In this document: piece by piece, positions 49,689-63,483 of the stretch
Numbering within the stretch: the stretch's first letter is position 1
How the letters are laid out: every line of letters begins with the position of its first letter
Assembly (NCBI GenBank): GCA_023238725.1
Contig: CM041536.1
Coordinates: forward strand, 12,488,271 to 12,552,270
From: Scortum barcoo
Lineage: Eukaryota > Chordata > Actinopteri > Centrarchiformes > Terapontidae
Direction of reading: 5' to 3'
Length of the DNA stretch: 64,000 nucleotides
Translations under genes and position numbers: made by a program
The notes under the pieces: model-generated
Databases searched by the model: none
What the model was told of the DNA's origin: nothing
What the model saw: the letters and a program-made list of their open reading frames with translations, nothing else

Positions 49689-49946
49689 CAGTGATGGCAC
49701 AAGTGTTCCGATCTTTTACTTCACTTCAGTAGAAATAGTCCTTAACAAGTAAAAGTCCTGCATTCAAACTATTACTTAGGTAAAAGTACACAAGTTTTTG
49801 CTTCAAAATATACTTCAAGTACTAAAAATGAAAGTACTCATTATGCAGAGTGGCTCAAGTAAAGTACTCAAGTAAAGTACCGGTACCTCAGAATTGTACT
49901 TAAGTACAGTATTTGATTAAATGTACTTAGTTACATCCCACCACTG
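49689..49946 (-). mobile_element. hAT-type MITE, CAGTGGTGG family (copy 5, both ends present)
   Basis: A 258-bp element. The + strand starts CAGTGATGGCACAAG and ends TTACATCCCACCACTG, whose reverse complement is CAGTGGTGGGATGTAACTAA. Inside are TACTTAAGTACAGT and GTCCTGCATTCAAACTATTA. Flanking 8-mers AATGACCT and TCTGACCA share TGACC in the same place, a possible eroded 8-bp target duplication. Confidence 0.75.
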
Positions 49947-52900
49947 TCTGACCATATCCAGATGTAATTTAGATGCAGTTACACTTGTACTATCCACTTG
50001 TAATCAGGACATCCTTAACTATTCTTTGCACTGAGTATGAAGTTGAGAAAAATAATGACTCATCTTTTACATAACAATATAAACGATTCTGTTTCCTATA
50101 ACCTTGTCTCAGTGCACTTAATTTGAAATGCGCTCCAGATCTCTGCAGAGACATTATGTCTAAACATTTTGTTGTCCTTATCTGTGCCTGTTTTCACTTA
50201 GCTTTGTGCGATGATGAATGAAGCACTGGGAGTTATGGATGGGTTAATTAGCAGTGAGAGCTCATCTCATTAGATGGTGAATGGCATCAGTGCTGAGTCT
50301 AACATGCTATCAGAGCCCTGATGACACATTCCTCCACAGACCTGCCTCAGCAGCTCTGCATGTTTATTGGTCTGTTTATAGACGGTGACCACCTCTTCGC
50401 TGAGACACATTATTACATCCCAGTCTCTATATCACACCAGTCTACGTCTACACTTACAAAATGACTTGATGTGTCATTTTGTGACAATGAATATTCATAT
50501 ATTCCTAAAGGAAAGGTTTTATCAACTTACTTCAGCAGTTGATGTTGCTGAGTTCCTCAGCAGGCTTCTAGCTAATGTTTCTCTGCCTTTATTGCAAACA
50601 TATCTCAAAGGACATGATCATAATGCATGATTAACACGTATTGAGCAGGAGTGGAAAATTTCCCAAAAGGTACAGAGAAAGAGAGATGCAGGACAAAAAG
50701 TTTTAAAGCCTTACTGGGTTAGTACAAAGTATCTGGGAATGTAGCTTGGTTTTGCCCAAATCACCAAAAATAAACTAATCATTAATAAATACTCTTCTGT
50801 CATTCTTCATCAGTAACTAGAAAATAAACTACATTATTAACTTCAGCCTACAAACCCATAATTGATGCAATTAAGAAGAAACAATTTACGGATTTCTAAC
50901 CTAATTTGTCTAGAAATATACCTTATAAATAAAATAAAATAGCCAATACAAACAAGAACGCTGATGCAGAACTATGATCTACCCATCGTTATATCAATGG
51001 CCAGTAAGTATAACCACATTCTCACTAACTACGCAGCAGAATGAACTCACTGGTCATAAATGGGCCAGCAGCTAAGGTCTGTATCAGGTCCTGTTCTAAG
51101 ATCACATTCATACTATGTGATCTAGAAAATCATCCTAAATAGAAATCTGCTCACTAGAAGAAAATGTAGGCAAGTAGTCTCAATTTCAAGGGACATCTTA
51201 TCTTCTCTATACATGTGCTGTATACTGAAAAACATTTCACAAAATTAGAGAGAACATTTTCAGCTAAGCAAAACTGAATTAGCACAATATTTCAAAGGAA
51301 TGACTCAGTTCCCAAGGCATGAAAAGACATCCATGGCACCACATCACACCTATGCAAGGACAAAATAGTCAAAGCTTTAAATATTTATTTCCTCAAGGAA
51401 AAGCATGCCTGACATCTTCTGCGCACAGTGAATCACTCAAGCCTGTGTACGAATTTGTGGATGTGTTAGAAGTCTGACGATGTGAATGTACAGGTTGATA
51501 TTACTTTAAATGAAATTATAAATTGAATTGAAATAAAGTACTTTGCCATATTCATTTTCAATATTAACAATATTTGCTATATTATATACTTAGAGCAACA
51601 CTGTAAAAATGCCTCCCCACATTTTGCAATCTACTGTTTTACTCCGTAAGGGATCTTTCCTGAAATGTGCACAATTTTTGTACTGGTGGGAAAGCTACGT
51701 TTCATCATGTACATTATGAAAAAAATTTATGGAAATTAAAGTTAAAGCAAACCACAACTAAAACCTTGATTTCTTTATAAAATAGCTTACCCTAACAACA
51801 ATGAAAAATAATTAAATTAATCGATCATCTGTGGCTATTCTTTTTTACATTTTCAAAAAAACATTTTGAAAAATGCGTCTGTCACTTTTCATTGGATATG
51901 ATATCAAAATTAATGGTTTTCACAGGATATAAAAAAAATCAGAAGTGTCATGATTAATTCTTCATTTAGTCAGTGACTCAAGCCTAGAGTCTAATGACCG
52001 CATGTATTTTCACCACAACCGTCTGCTCATTCAGGCTGATTTTATTTCCACTTATAGATTCCTGCGTAAATGGTCTGATATCAGATGCAAAGTGTCTCCA
52101 ATTTAGAATCTAATTAAGTTTGATCTAACTGTGTCATGGAGCAGGTGTGAATCCCTTCCACGCCGTCTGCTTATCTCTGACATGGGAGGCAGCAAACCAC
52201 AGTCACACTTCCATAGCACCTTGCTAACCGTTTACACGTATTAATAATTTAATGATTCTGGCAATTGGACATCCCATTTCTTATTTTCTAATCAGGAAAG
52301 CCACAGGAGCTTTCTCCATATTGGTCAAATACAGATCATTTGACAAATCATCCCCCCCTAGCAGGCTTAATGTCTCGTGCATATTCATAGCTTTTTCAGA
52401 TTTCCAATCAAAGTGGCTGGCAGGTCTCTGGTGTGAGCTGTGCCTCTCACTCCTCTATGAATCATTCATGCTGTTTAGCTCACAGTTGTTTGGGTGCATC
52501 TGGCTCGGGGAGGTATGGGGTTGGCCAAATGGAGAGGCCACATGGCGGCTCCAGATGTTTTGCTTTTGTATATGCACAGCTCATCAAAAACAACAAGCAG
52601 TGCCACCCTAGAGTCTCTGCCATCTGGGAGACACCAGACAACAGCTTCTCATGCTCCCTGGTGAATTATTGGAGGGCTCTTTTAGTTATTTTCAGGCAAC
52701 CCCCTCATGCTACATAAAGCAAATAGGAAGATAGGGGCACCTTCTCCCGATAAATTCTGGGCAGCAGGCTGCTAATGTGAAGAGGCCTGGATTCAAAAAG
52801 AATTCGTCCAGCTGAAGTGTCCTCGAACAAGACAGCAAACCCCAGAGAGCCCGGGAAGACGTCTTGTAGCTGCTATGTGTCTGACCTGCCTGTGTAAAAT

Positions 52901-55412
52901 AAGGTAAAGCAAATTGACTTCGCTCTTAATGGATCAATACCAAAAAAATGATTAACAGCTGTTCCAACACTAACTCGTCTTTTAGTTTTTATTGAATTGC
53001 ATCACATCACAAATCAATCAAAGTAATGACAGAAATGTTTGAGAGCTGAAGTTCACTTTCCGCACAAAGTTTTTGAATATCTGTCAGGTCACATTATTCT
53101 GAGTGCTGTGTTCTCTGCAGGCTCTTTGTGTCCGGCCCCCTGTGCACATCACACCCATCCCCAGATCCCTGCCACTCTCAGTAAAATCATTATTTAGTCC
53201 TTTTGTAAGCAAGCAGTGTCCCAGATCACAAATTAATCTTTCATATGTTTCCAAGATCTAGCCTTCTGTAATCCCATCTGTATGAGACACAACAAAGCAC
53301 AGCCAGAGAGCGCCCATGAATTATTCATTCACTTCTCATGAAAGGCTTTCGTATCTGTCATGTTTCACTCTTGCAAGGAAAATCCATTGATCCTTGCCTT
53401 TTCTCTGACAACAAGAACAAACAAGCGACATCACATGGCTGTACATTTTCTCACACTCCGACAAATAGATCTGACAACAAAACGCATCGGCGGTAAAGCA
53501 ATGTATAATATGCATACGTGCATAATGCGTGCGCACATTACAAATGCTCACTCGCACATACTGTGTACACACCACATTAAACACATCTCCCTGCTCTTAA
53601 CTAATAGCTGCGAGTGCAACCTCAGGGAGAATGTTTGAACTAGAACACAGCGAGGCACAGTGGATTAAGTCACACGTGCCCTGCCAGTAATCATTTATCT
53701 CCAGTAGTATTATAATATAATGGACATGTCTTCTTTCTGACAAGTTGCCTTCATAATTCAGTGCAACAGAATAGAGAAAACAGCATTGTTAACAAGAAAA
53801 GGCTTTAAATCACAAGCATGGAGTACATTTCCTGTGAAATATTAATGTGGAAAGTGTGTTTGTGTACAAAGAACAAAGGGCAGAGTGTTGTACATCAATG
53901 GGCTGACAATGCTGGAGGCTCCGCAGTCTGGGCTCTGCTTACCCCAGCTATGGCACACTGTGTATGTATAGGGGGTTGGAACATGGGGGGAAGAGAGACG
54001 GTCATTTATAATATATAGGCCTGCTGGAGCGTGAGGTGTTGGGTCTGCTTAGGTTAGTGTGCATAGCTCTGTGTGGCTGGTCTTCACCTCACTCTGAGCA
54101 CTTGCCTTATTTACTTTAAAAGCCTCCCTCTGGAGCCTTGTTTGGAAACTTGGGAGGCTGGATGGATAAGACAGATCCAATTCACTAATACCTCCATTTT
54201 TACAATGATGAGCCTATCGCCTTACAAGACTGGGACTAGGCACAACTCTCCCTCTGAAAGTCACACAGCCTTGTAAGTCCACATTAGTGTCTTGTTACCT
54301 GCAATGTAATGAGGTTAGTCGGGCGGGTGTCTGCAGGGTGCTCCAGTAATGCTCTTGGCGCTCAGTTTGGAGGAATCTGACTGGATCCTATTAAAAACAA
54401 CACAGTGGCTTTATCTCCATTCACAGCAATGAAAAACTAAACATCAGACACACTTAAAAACACTGTATAATAACTGCACAATTACCATTAATCCAACTGC
54501 ACCTGTAGCTTGTTCTATTCTCATTACTCATACTTATTTCATAGTACACTGCAGCTCTGATATGACAAGTTGCTTGTGCTGATTGTGTACTTGACTATGT
54601 AGATTATACAGCAGCTTGCAGGGTAAGAGTGCTGTTGTTGGCCCAGGCTGCCTCCTCCCTGTCTGTCAGCGCCAAGCGGAGATGAGCTTGTGGCCCGTTC
54701 TGTCTGCTGTTAATCCTGCCTGTTCTGCTTTGTCAAAGCTGCTGTTTGAACAATGGAGCTGTCTTCTTGTCTGCTAATTTAGGAACAAACATTTGCCTGC
54801 GTAGCAAACAAGCTCTCCCAGGAAGTGCTATTAATAGGATAATTAAGCAGACGGTAATGAGCAGGATTACTGCTAATTATGACAAGATTTGTTTTGGCAT
54901 TTGCCTGAGAGGCAGCGGAGTGTTAAAGTCTGCACAGGAGTTCATCACTGCACAGAGCGAGCAGGCACCTGAGTAAACAGACTGGGACTCACTGGGGGTA
55001 TGGGTGTGCTGCGTGCACATGTGCATGTGTGTGTTTGTGGGTGGATAGTTTTTGGGGGGGAGGGGCGGGATAAACAAAGTGAAGATAATAGCAAAAGCAC
55101 AGCAATGCCAGACCTGGCTATCTCTTTGAAACAAGGTCAATCCAAAATGCCTGCATATGACTCTATGGCGGTGAGGTGCTGCCAGCTGAGCCTGCACACA
55201 GTAACCATGTCATGAAGTTGGTAAAAAAAATGGTGTACTGCGGTAAAAAGTGTCAGCATCTCCAAAACGTGTTGTTTGTCTGACCAGCAGTCCAAAGATG
55301 TTCAAATAATTTTGATTAAACAGAGAAAAGCAGATGATTCTCACAGAAGCTGCATCCAGTGAGTGTTTGACATTTTTCAATCAATGTTTTTTTTTTTTAG
55401 CTTTACTGTGAT

Positions 55413-55557
<145 letters not shown>

Positions 55558-58101
55558 TATAAAAGGCAGTATCAACAGTATTATAAGATGATTATGAAAT
55601 GTAATTTATATATAAATACAGACTAATAGACTTACCAGAGTAAGACAGGCAATAGTAAACTCATTAGACACACTTTGGGAACATCTGTTTAATTTTCCTT
55701 CTTCTTCATTTAACATTTGAAAATAAAAGATGCTACTAATATAAAAGGCAGTGTCGTCTTGAATGTGGACATTTTTCTTATTTGGATTCCTGTACTTTGA
55801 CCTTTAAGCTTTGCTGCAGATCACATTATTGCTGATTTCTCCGGTCCTCTAAATTAAAGCAGAGGGTGTATGTGTGACATAACTTCATTCGGTGCTGGCT
55901 GTGTAAACATTTTGTTTAACTTGTGTGAGGCTTTTCTTTCCTCAGAATAAAATATCTCACTTGCAGATGACAGGGGGAAAAAAAAGAAGCGAGCGAAGAA
56001 GCAAATGCAAATGAAAAACTGAAATGACTGCAGAGTATTGTTTTCAAAGAGCTTTGTTAACAAGCCATTTTTTCCCCTGTCATTAGATGCTAAAAGAAAT
56101 TGTGTTTTGTTTGTAGTAAACTTGAATTAATTTCATGTGTATAGAAAAATGACACTTTTTTCTCCTTTGCAGCTAACAAAGAGGGCAAAAAGGCAAATCT
56201 TCCGTTTTACACTAGAAGTTTGATTATTTTTCAGCATAATAGTGTCTTATTAGTTGTAGTATTATTGTCATTCTCTCACATGATGAGAGAATAAATATGA
56301 CTGTTCCTTCCTGGGAACGCTGTAGTAGGAAGAATTAAACCGTGGGGCGACTTTAACCAAGATGAAACCTTAATTCACAAGATTCAATCAAAAACTGACA
56401 ACAAACAAGCCTAGTTGAGGTGAAGGGGAATCTTAATGCGATTGTAGCTAAAGCTCAGACAGTGAGCCGCCTCTATTAAAGCATGCCACACGGCCCAGCA
56501 GCTCCAGATAAGACAGCTGAGTCTGGGATTTAGAGCTTTGGCTTATCGTCATCTTCACACCACTGTCTCACCAAGAGCAGAGAACACGGCCTCCAAATCC
56601 TCTCTGACTGGGAACCAAGTTTGACTTTGGGCTGTAGGTATAGTCATGTGCAGGTATGTTAATGGTTTATTCTCAATTAGGGCTTGATCTCTTAGCCTGC
56701 TCAAAACACACAGCGGCTTTGGCACACCAACAAGACTTTTCATTCTGTAGCAGAAGCTGGGATAAGATTATGGAAAGGGAAATCTGTGTGGAGCACTGTT
56801 TCAGAAATAAAATTGCTTTTATTCCACCCAACATGTGTTCAGTGAGATTAAGGCATAATCTTACAATGTTTAATAAGAGCCCGTTTGTGGCCTTCCGGCT
56901 GAGGCAGAAAAAGTGGAGCATGCCTGCTCTACTTTAAATCCTGTTTATTGAATTATAAAGAACCTTACAGGATCAGGAATGTGACTCATACATTTAAATA
57001 TTTTATGGTATTTTCACGTCAAAGCACATCGCCAAGTAAAGTATGCAGACTTTGGGAAACTTTTTCTGTCCAACAATCTCATTTTAAAGAGATGAATGAA
57101 AAGATATTTTTTGGGTAAAGAGTATGACTAATTTGATGTCAGTTCATACAAAAAGGTACAATATCAATTACCCAAGGATACTGGGGAGAACACGAGTAAT
57201 GATCCTTTTTATTCAAGATTCAACATTAAGGCGAGAAAAAATATAAATTGCAGCAGCCACAACCAACTCTAAATCCTGCTCGATTCTCAAACATAAGGCC
57301 ATATTGTAAATCCCTAACCTCAATTTATGTAATCCAAAGCCCTTGCATGAACTTCAGCTTGAGCTCTGGTTTTCAAGAGGTATTTGGAAGTTAAAGTCTC
57401 AGATCAGATTTGGACAGATTAGAATTAAGAGTTGGAAGTCTGGGAGGGGTGGATATGAGGATTTGCACTGCTCCACGAGACGGCCTTGTCAGTGATAAGT
57501 TATACTGAGCCACGGGTAAGAGGATTGCCCAGACTAATCCGAATCAAAAGACATACCATGTGAATTACATCCCGAAACAGGTTCGCTTACAGAGATTAGG
57601 AACCTGCATGTAAATCCTGTCATACTCTACTTGGCGCTGGAAGATGAGCTTGAAAGAACAAACACAAACATGTGCTTTGTACCCTGCTGCAACTGCTGGC
57701 ACCGGGTCGGCTACCAAAACTGTCGGTTTCCTTGATTACAGCTTTCTATTTCTTATTCTTTAGAAGATTAGATATCCATTGATGAGACTATCTAGGCCAG
57801 CCACACTAATTATTCACACCATATCTAAGAAAGTGCTTATAAGAATAGGCCTCCGCTAGTGAACTGACACCCACAGACACCCACATAGCAGTTTGCTCAC
57901 CCCTCCCTTCCCCTCCCTCGTCATTCCTCCCTCCCACCATCACAAAGCTCTAGTTCAATGAAGCATTTATTTCTCTTCCTGTTTGACATGGGTGATTCTA
58001 TCAAGGCATCTGGCAGCAAGTGCTGTAATACAAGGCTTTCTGTTAAGATGTCAAAGAATGTTGCTCTCTGCCATAGTGAAAGAAAAAAATAGCTTACATT
58101 T

Positions 58102-58109
58102 TTCTCTCT

Positions 58110-58149
<40 letters not shown>
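58102..58149 (+). repeat. (TC)n microsatellite
   Basis: A TTTCTCTCTC lead-in, then about 17 CT units. Confidence 0.95.
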
Positions 58150-58151
<2 letters not shown>

Positions 58152-61100
58152 AAGTACTGAACAAACAAGACTTGTATCCCTGGCCCAGAAATGCTTCAAA
58201 GAGCACATGTCTGCTGGGACTGGCTGTGAAATGTAGAGCAGTGTTGGCTGCTTAGCTTTGCATTTCAGCCAGAGCAAGCTCATAAGAGCACTGCAGAAAT
58301 CTGGGCAGATCTGTAAACCAGGGAGAGTGGAGTATGAGGCACCACCTCTCTCACTGCAACATCTACAGAAAGTGGAAACATGTAACTGCAATAAAAAACA
58401 ACAACAACTGCAGTTTCATAACTTATCCTATTACTCAAATATTTCATACTGAACTGCATGCCCATTGCTGAGGGTAATAAGACACAGTGATCCCAGAAGC
58501 CTCTGAGTTACACAGGGCCATAGGTACATGCTACTGATAAAAACTGATGAATAATATCATAGCTTAAAGATGGAATTAATCTGTTGGGCTCTCGTGTGTA
58601 CAAGGGAGATATACTATGGTAATTACCTTACACATCAAACCTTGTGAAAAATGCAGCAAAGCAAAGCTATTTTGTTGTAGATTGAATGGATGTAAATGCT
58701 TTAGGGCACAGTGTAAATGGAGAGCACTGAGACGAAAGCAGTAGGACCCGGCATAAGAAAAACCATCAAGCGGTGGTGCAAAACTCTCTGCAGCGCTATG
58801 AAGCATGCCGAATAGAGGTCTCTCGCTGCAGTATAATGGCTCATAAAGCTGCAAATGGTATTTCCACTTCATTCAGTCTCAGGGCCAGGTTCCAAGCAGC
58901 TCCTCAACGATGGAATTGAACCCATTAGCAATCGATTAAAGAACCAGCAGGCAGTCACCGCTGTGCCTGCGGGTATGACGGGGTCTGGCGGGGGTGGGGG
59001 CCTGTCGGCCAGCCTAGGCTCCTGGGGATTGAGGTCCAAATCTTTGTTTATGTAGAAATAGTGATGAGCGCTTCAACCTCGGATCCCACCCTCGTGGAGC
59101 AGATTAAGTCACATTGCGAGCGGGGCGGTGCTCTGAGATGCTGAGCATGGCAGCTTTTGATTGACACATCACATCACAGATGCACAAGGTACAACATCAC
59201 CCTGAGATAAGACAGCACCCACAGGACACCTGTGACTCCTCAAGAGATGGCGGGCTACCAATTTGATGAGCATATTCATAAGTCTCATCGAACGCTTGAG
59301 CCGTGGATGTTTACCCACTCCGCGAGATATGAATGATGAACAATTTGACCTTTGGAAACAGATTAGAATTTCAATCAAGTGACCACAAACCAATCCATAA
59401 AACTATATAAAAATGGAGTGTGGAGATGCGTAATTACATCAGGCTTAAAACATCTGAAAGTGCTCTCTCTCTTTTACTAGTCCTTTTTGGCACATGGTGA
59501 ACATACAAGTAATAAGCTATAAACGTATAGAAGTGTATTAATCCGAATTTAGTCTCCTCTTCTTCTTCCCTGTATATATGCTCCATACATATCAGCCTGT
59601 CAGGTTTTGTTCTTGGGGCCGACCTTTGTCTGCGCTGGCCTCATAACTGACATTTTCAATTACACTGCAAACAACTTATCAATATGCATGGATTTCCCAG
59701 CCAATATCAGAGCAAACAGAGTCGTTTGGAGAGCTGAGTCTGTCAGGGGAGAGAAATAGGGCAGACATGTCAAGGTCAGGATTTTGTTAATGAGGGACGG
59801 GCCGCTGAATAATTGAATGGGCTGAGCAGTATTGACTGTTGAAGCAGAAGCGTTTAAAGCGTTGGCGATCGTTAAGGAAAATCCTCCCAGCACTTTATGT
59901 TCCATGGCAGTAATTTATGCACGAGCATCCAAGCGGGTGCCCTATGGTTCATAGCACTGAATGCACAAAGCAATGAGTGGATTAGCCAAGCACACTCTAG
60001 AAACAGCAGCCAAGCGTGCAAGTCATTCCTGTGGATGAAGTAATGGCTCTGGCAGTGCAATTATTCAGCTGTGCATTTTAAATACACAGACAAATGGCGA
60101 CGGGAGAAGCGTTGAATATTTGCTCCGTGCACCTCGCAGTAACATGGAAAAAAAAAAAGCTAATCGTGAACAGAATGTCGAGGCTGAAAGTGATCAATCT
60201 GCAAATTATGCATCGCACAGAGCGCACTCAGTGAGCAGCTGCAGTAGAGACAGAGGGCGATCCAGAGTGAGGGAAACATAGCAAGGCATTTTTATACTTT
60301 GTAAACAGGGGCAGAAAAAGGATCTGATGCACGGCTAAACTGATGACATCAGCTGGTACCGCCTGGCAGACACAACTGTGATATTTGGCCACAGAAAACA
60401 CAAATTCTGATAATTGTGGGATCAAAGTGGCAGATGTAAACGCATGTAAACAAGCTAAGTAATACTACTTTAGCCAAATGCCCCCTTTGTTTTGAGCGCA
60501 ATCTCAGCCATTTTTTAATCTGTACCAAGAACTGCTCAAGCTGTTGTTGTTTCAGCAACATACTCGAGCAGTTCTCAGGCCTTTAAGCCTCCACTCCTCT
60601 CTCCTCTCGGTAGGTTGGGAGCTTTGGGGGGCTTCTAATCCCTCTATGTAATTACTGCTCCCTGCAATGGCCAGACCATCTCTGTGTAAATCAGATTAGC
60701 TGACCTAAATCGCTCTCGTTTCTCTCTAGCCCATCAAACAATTCCTTATCTACACCCAGAGAGCTAAACAACACACAGACACCACTCCTCCAACCTCCCG
60801 CCCCCAAAGACATGGCCTGTTTATTTGATCAGCACAGGAAAGCAAACAGTTTCTCCATGATACACAAACAGGCTGGGCTGGGCCGGGCCTGCTGGGTGGC
60901 CGGAGAGCAAGGGTAGGGCCGAGTCGCTGGTGAGGGGTGGGGGGGCTGAAGGCACGCAGATAACCACCTCCATCACGTCCGCAACTTCCATACCGGGGCA
61001 TTAAAGCAAAGGAAGCGAGGCAGACGCGTAACACGGACAGCGGTGTTGCTCAATGCATGGTAAATAAAGGTCACCGAACATGATAAAGATGTATTACTCC

Positions 61101-61166
61101 TCTCTGTGCTGCCTCCTCGCCTCCTTCCCATCCAATTTATTCCTCAGGTCATACATTTACAACTTT

Positions 61167-61218
61167 GAGAGAGGAGGAGGAGGTGGAGGGGGAGGCGGAG
61201 GAGGAGGAGGAGGGGGGA
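61167..61218 (+). repeat. (GGA)n polypurine tract
   Basis: About 50 bases that are G and A except for one T and one C, with many closely spaced GG and GGGGG runs that could form G-quadruplexes. Confidence 0.85.
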
Positions 61219-61498
61219 TATAGCGAGGAAATGCTGCTCTTCAGTGGGAATAGAGACAGGCTAAAGTAAAGAGGGGGAACAAATGAGGTCTGTGATCCTG
61301 CCTGCCCCCCACCCTCCCCGCCCCCCCCCAAGCCCCAATCAGGCTGAACCACTGCTCTCAGCGCGACAGCCAGGCCTTTGTTGCTGTCTGAATGGAGGTT
61401 AAATATCCCTCGAAATCAGAGCTCTTTGGCTTTCTGGACGCATAGTCAGAGACCCAGTGCCTTTCACATGCTAATGCCCGTGTTTTTTATTTCCTTTG

Positions 61499-61510
61499 TA
61501 ACCATGGTTA
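61499..61510. promoter_or_regulatory. RFX/X-box-like palindrome TAACCATGGTTA
   Basis: A perfect 12-bp palindrome in the context GTAACCATGGTTAGAC. It resembles the inverted half-sites of an X-box (GTNRCC-N-GGYAAC). Function is unproven. Confidence 0.35.
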
Positions 61511-61556
61511 GACAGCGGTATCATGCTAAAGGGCGATGAATAAAGCGGGTGAATTT

Positions 61557-61660
61557 GTTTTTTTCCCCTCTCTTTCTCCCTCTCTCTCTCTCTGTATCCC
61601 TCTCTCCCCTCTTTTCTCCTATCCTCTCCCCGCTTCCCCCTCTCTCTCCCTCTTTTATCA
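61557..61660 (+). repeat. Polypyrimidine tract
   Basis: About 100 bases of almost only C and T (CTCTCT and CCCCTC blocks). It causes a spurious 153-residue low-complexity ORF. Confidence 0.85.
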
Positions 61661-62025
61661 CCATCTCTTCGAGCCAGCCCACATTCCATCCCCCTCCTGC
61701 AGGGGTTTAAAAAAGCACAGATGGTCTCTCCTGACCTGCTATTCATCATTGTGTCAAAAGCTTTGTCAGAATAATGCTCCACAACAACAAGCCGAAGGAT
61801 TTTATTTGTTTCTATTGATGAGGCCCGTTAATTTCACAGACGTCTCATTAGGCTTAAACCACCAATTAATTTCTTTTGTTCTCATTAAATGGCTAATTCT
61901 AAACATGAACCGCGCTGACAATGAGTGCTGCTCAGAGCCAAAGCCAGACAGCGCTGCTCCCGCCACGGAGCTGCTGGAGCGTGAAGCAGGCAGGTAGAGG
62001 GAGAAAATTGAAGAGCAGGAGGGAG

Positions 62026-62115
62026 CACGAGATGGGAGGAGGAGGAGGGAGGAGAGATGGGGTAAGTGGGGGGAGGTGGGGGATGAGAGAGAAAGTGGTG
62101 GCAGGAGCAGGAAAG
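62026..62115 (+). repeat. Polypurine (GGA/GGG) tract
   Basis: About 90 bases dominated by GGGAGGAGGAGG and GGGGGGAGG blocks. Several spurious Pro/Ser-rich ORFs arise on the opposite strand. Confidence 0.8.
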
Positions 62116-63243
62116 AGCGAGGGAGCAAAGGAGAGCCTTGACAAAAGCCTCTGTTAATTTGTAGACACCCTTAACACTAGGCATGGATGGCAACTCATTA
62201 ACTGCTTGCAGATTTTTTTTTTTTTTTTTTTTTCCCTTGTCGGAGGATCAAGTGGCCCTCAGGAGTAAAGGTTGCAATCATCTGTTGGTGGCAGCAGCCA
62301 GCACTCAGCTCTGAATAAAAACGAAAATAAAAATGATAGCAGAATGAATCAAAATACAAATGGGAACAAAAGAAAAAATGAAAAGTGCAGACTGGGAACC
62401 AAGGTAGTAATTTTTCTATTGGAAGTGTGCTCACAAAAGCTATCTTGTGCCTGCACTCCATTATAGCAGTGCAAGCTGTCATTATGGCCATGGATATATG
62501 GAAGCCTCATAATATCCAGAGATTGGTAGTTTGTTAGACAGCACTGTACAATTTGCTGCAGCCTTGAAGGATCCTCGAGCCTCTCTTGACAATTTACCGA
62601 GGGAATTGCCGGAGCGTTGCCTTTTGTCTGCTGGAGACACAGGGGCAATTATCCAGCCTCCTGTAATGTTTCCCTGACTTTAATCTCCTGGCTGAGAGCG
62701 TAAAGCAGAATGGGTAAGGTTTCAGAGTGCCTCTGGGTTCTATTAACACACAACTGCTGTTTCTGTTCAGGCCAGGCAGCCAAGAGAGGACTGCAATCTG
62801 ACAGACAGGCCTCCCCTGGGCTTTTAGGGAGAAAACATGATTATGTCATAATATATTTTCGAAAAGAGATCCATTTGAAAGATTGCCCCTCTGTCTTTTC
62901 AATCTAACATGGCTCTGCTTTTGTCAGGCACAGTGGGAGCACTGGGAATGACAGATGCTTCAATGAACCAAACAGGAATAGAAATAAAGTGTTTACCAGG
63001 AAGGGAAAAAAATCACCAGAGTCCGGAAGCAGGGGGCAAGAAATCCAGTTTCACCAAATGAATCTCATTAGTCTGGTGTCACAATTTTCCTGGGTTTACT
63101 TAAATGTATTTTTTAATGTAAATACTCAGCAGAGTGGTCTTGTTCGTAAGACCATGCCTGCCGCATAACACATAAACACTTAATAATTCATCATGAATAA
63201 GAACAAAGTATGTTGAAGCAGAACATTAGAGTACAAAAAGTGA

Positions 63244-63483
63244 AAATTAATAGTCAACTTTTCTGATCATCAGTTTAGTTGTTTTTAAGCAAAATACCAA
63301 ATATTCTCTAGTCCCAGCTCTTCAAATGCTTTCCAATTTTATACTGATCAGTAAACTGAAACCCTTTGGGATTTGTACAGACAAAACAGGAATGTTTCAC
63401 TATTTCATGATTATTTTTAACCAAAATAAAAATGAATACATAAAATCATTGGCAGATTAATCCACAATTGTTAGTTGCAGCCC
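63244..63483 (-). repeat. Teleost interspersed repeat, GGGCTGCAAC-type family (copy 4, reverse)
   Basis: On the + strand it ends CACAATTGTTAGTTGCAGCCC, so the reverse begins GGGCTGCAACTAACAATTG, the canonical start. The other limit is GTGAAAATTAATAGTCAACT. Its terminus is the best preserved of the four copies. Confidence 0.65.

Noticed and set aside
57921..58391. 156-residue minus-strand ORF with RERERERE
   Set aside because: The RE repeat is the CT microsatellite read in reverse; the remainder has no family resemblance.
61536..61997. 153-residue + strand ORF
   Set aside because: Its first third is translated polypyrimidine tract (Ser/Pro/Leu runs), and nothing resembles a known protein.
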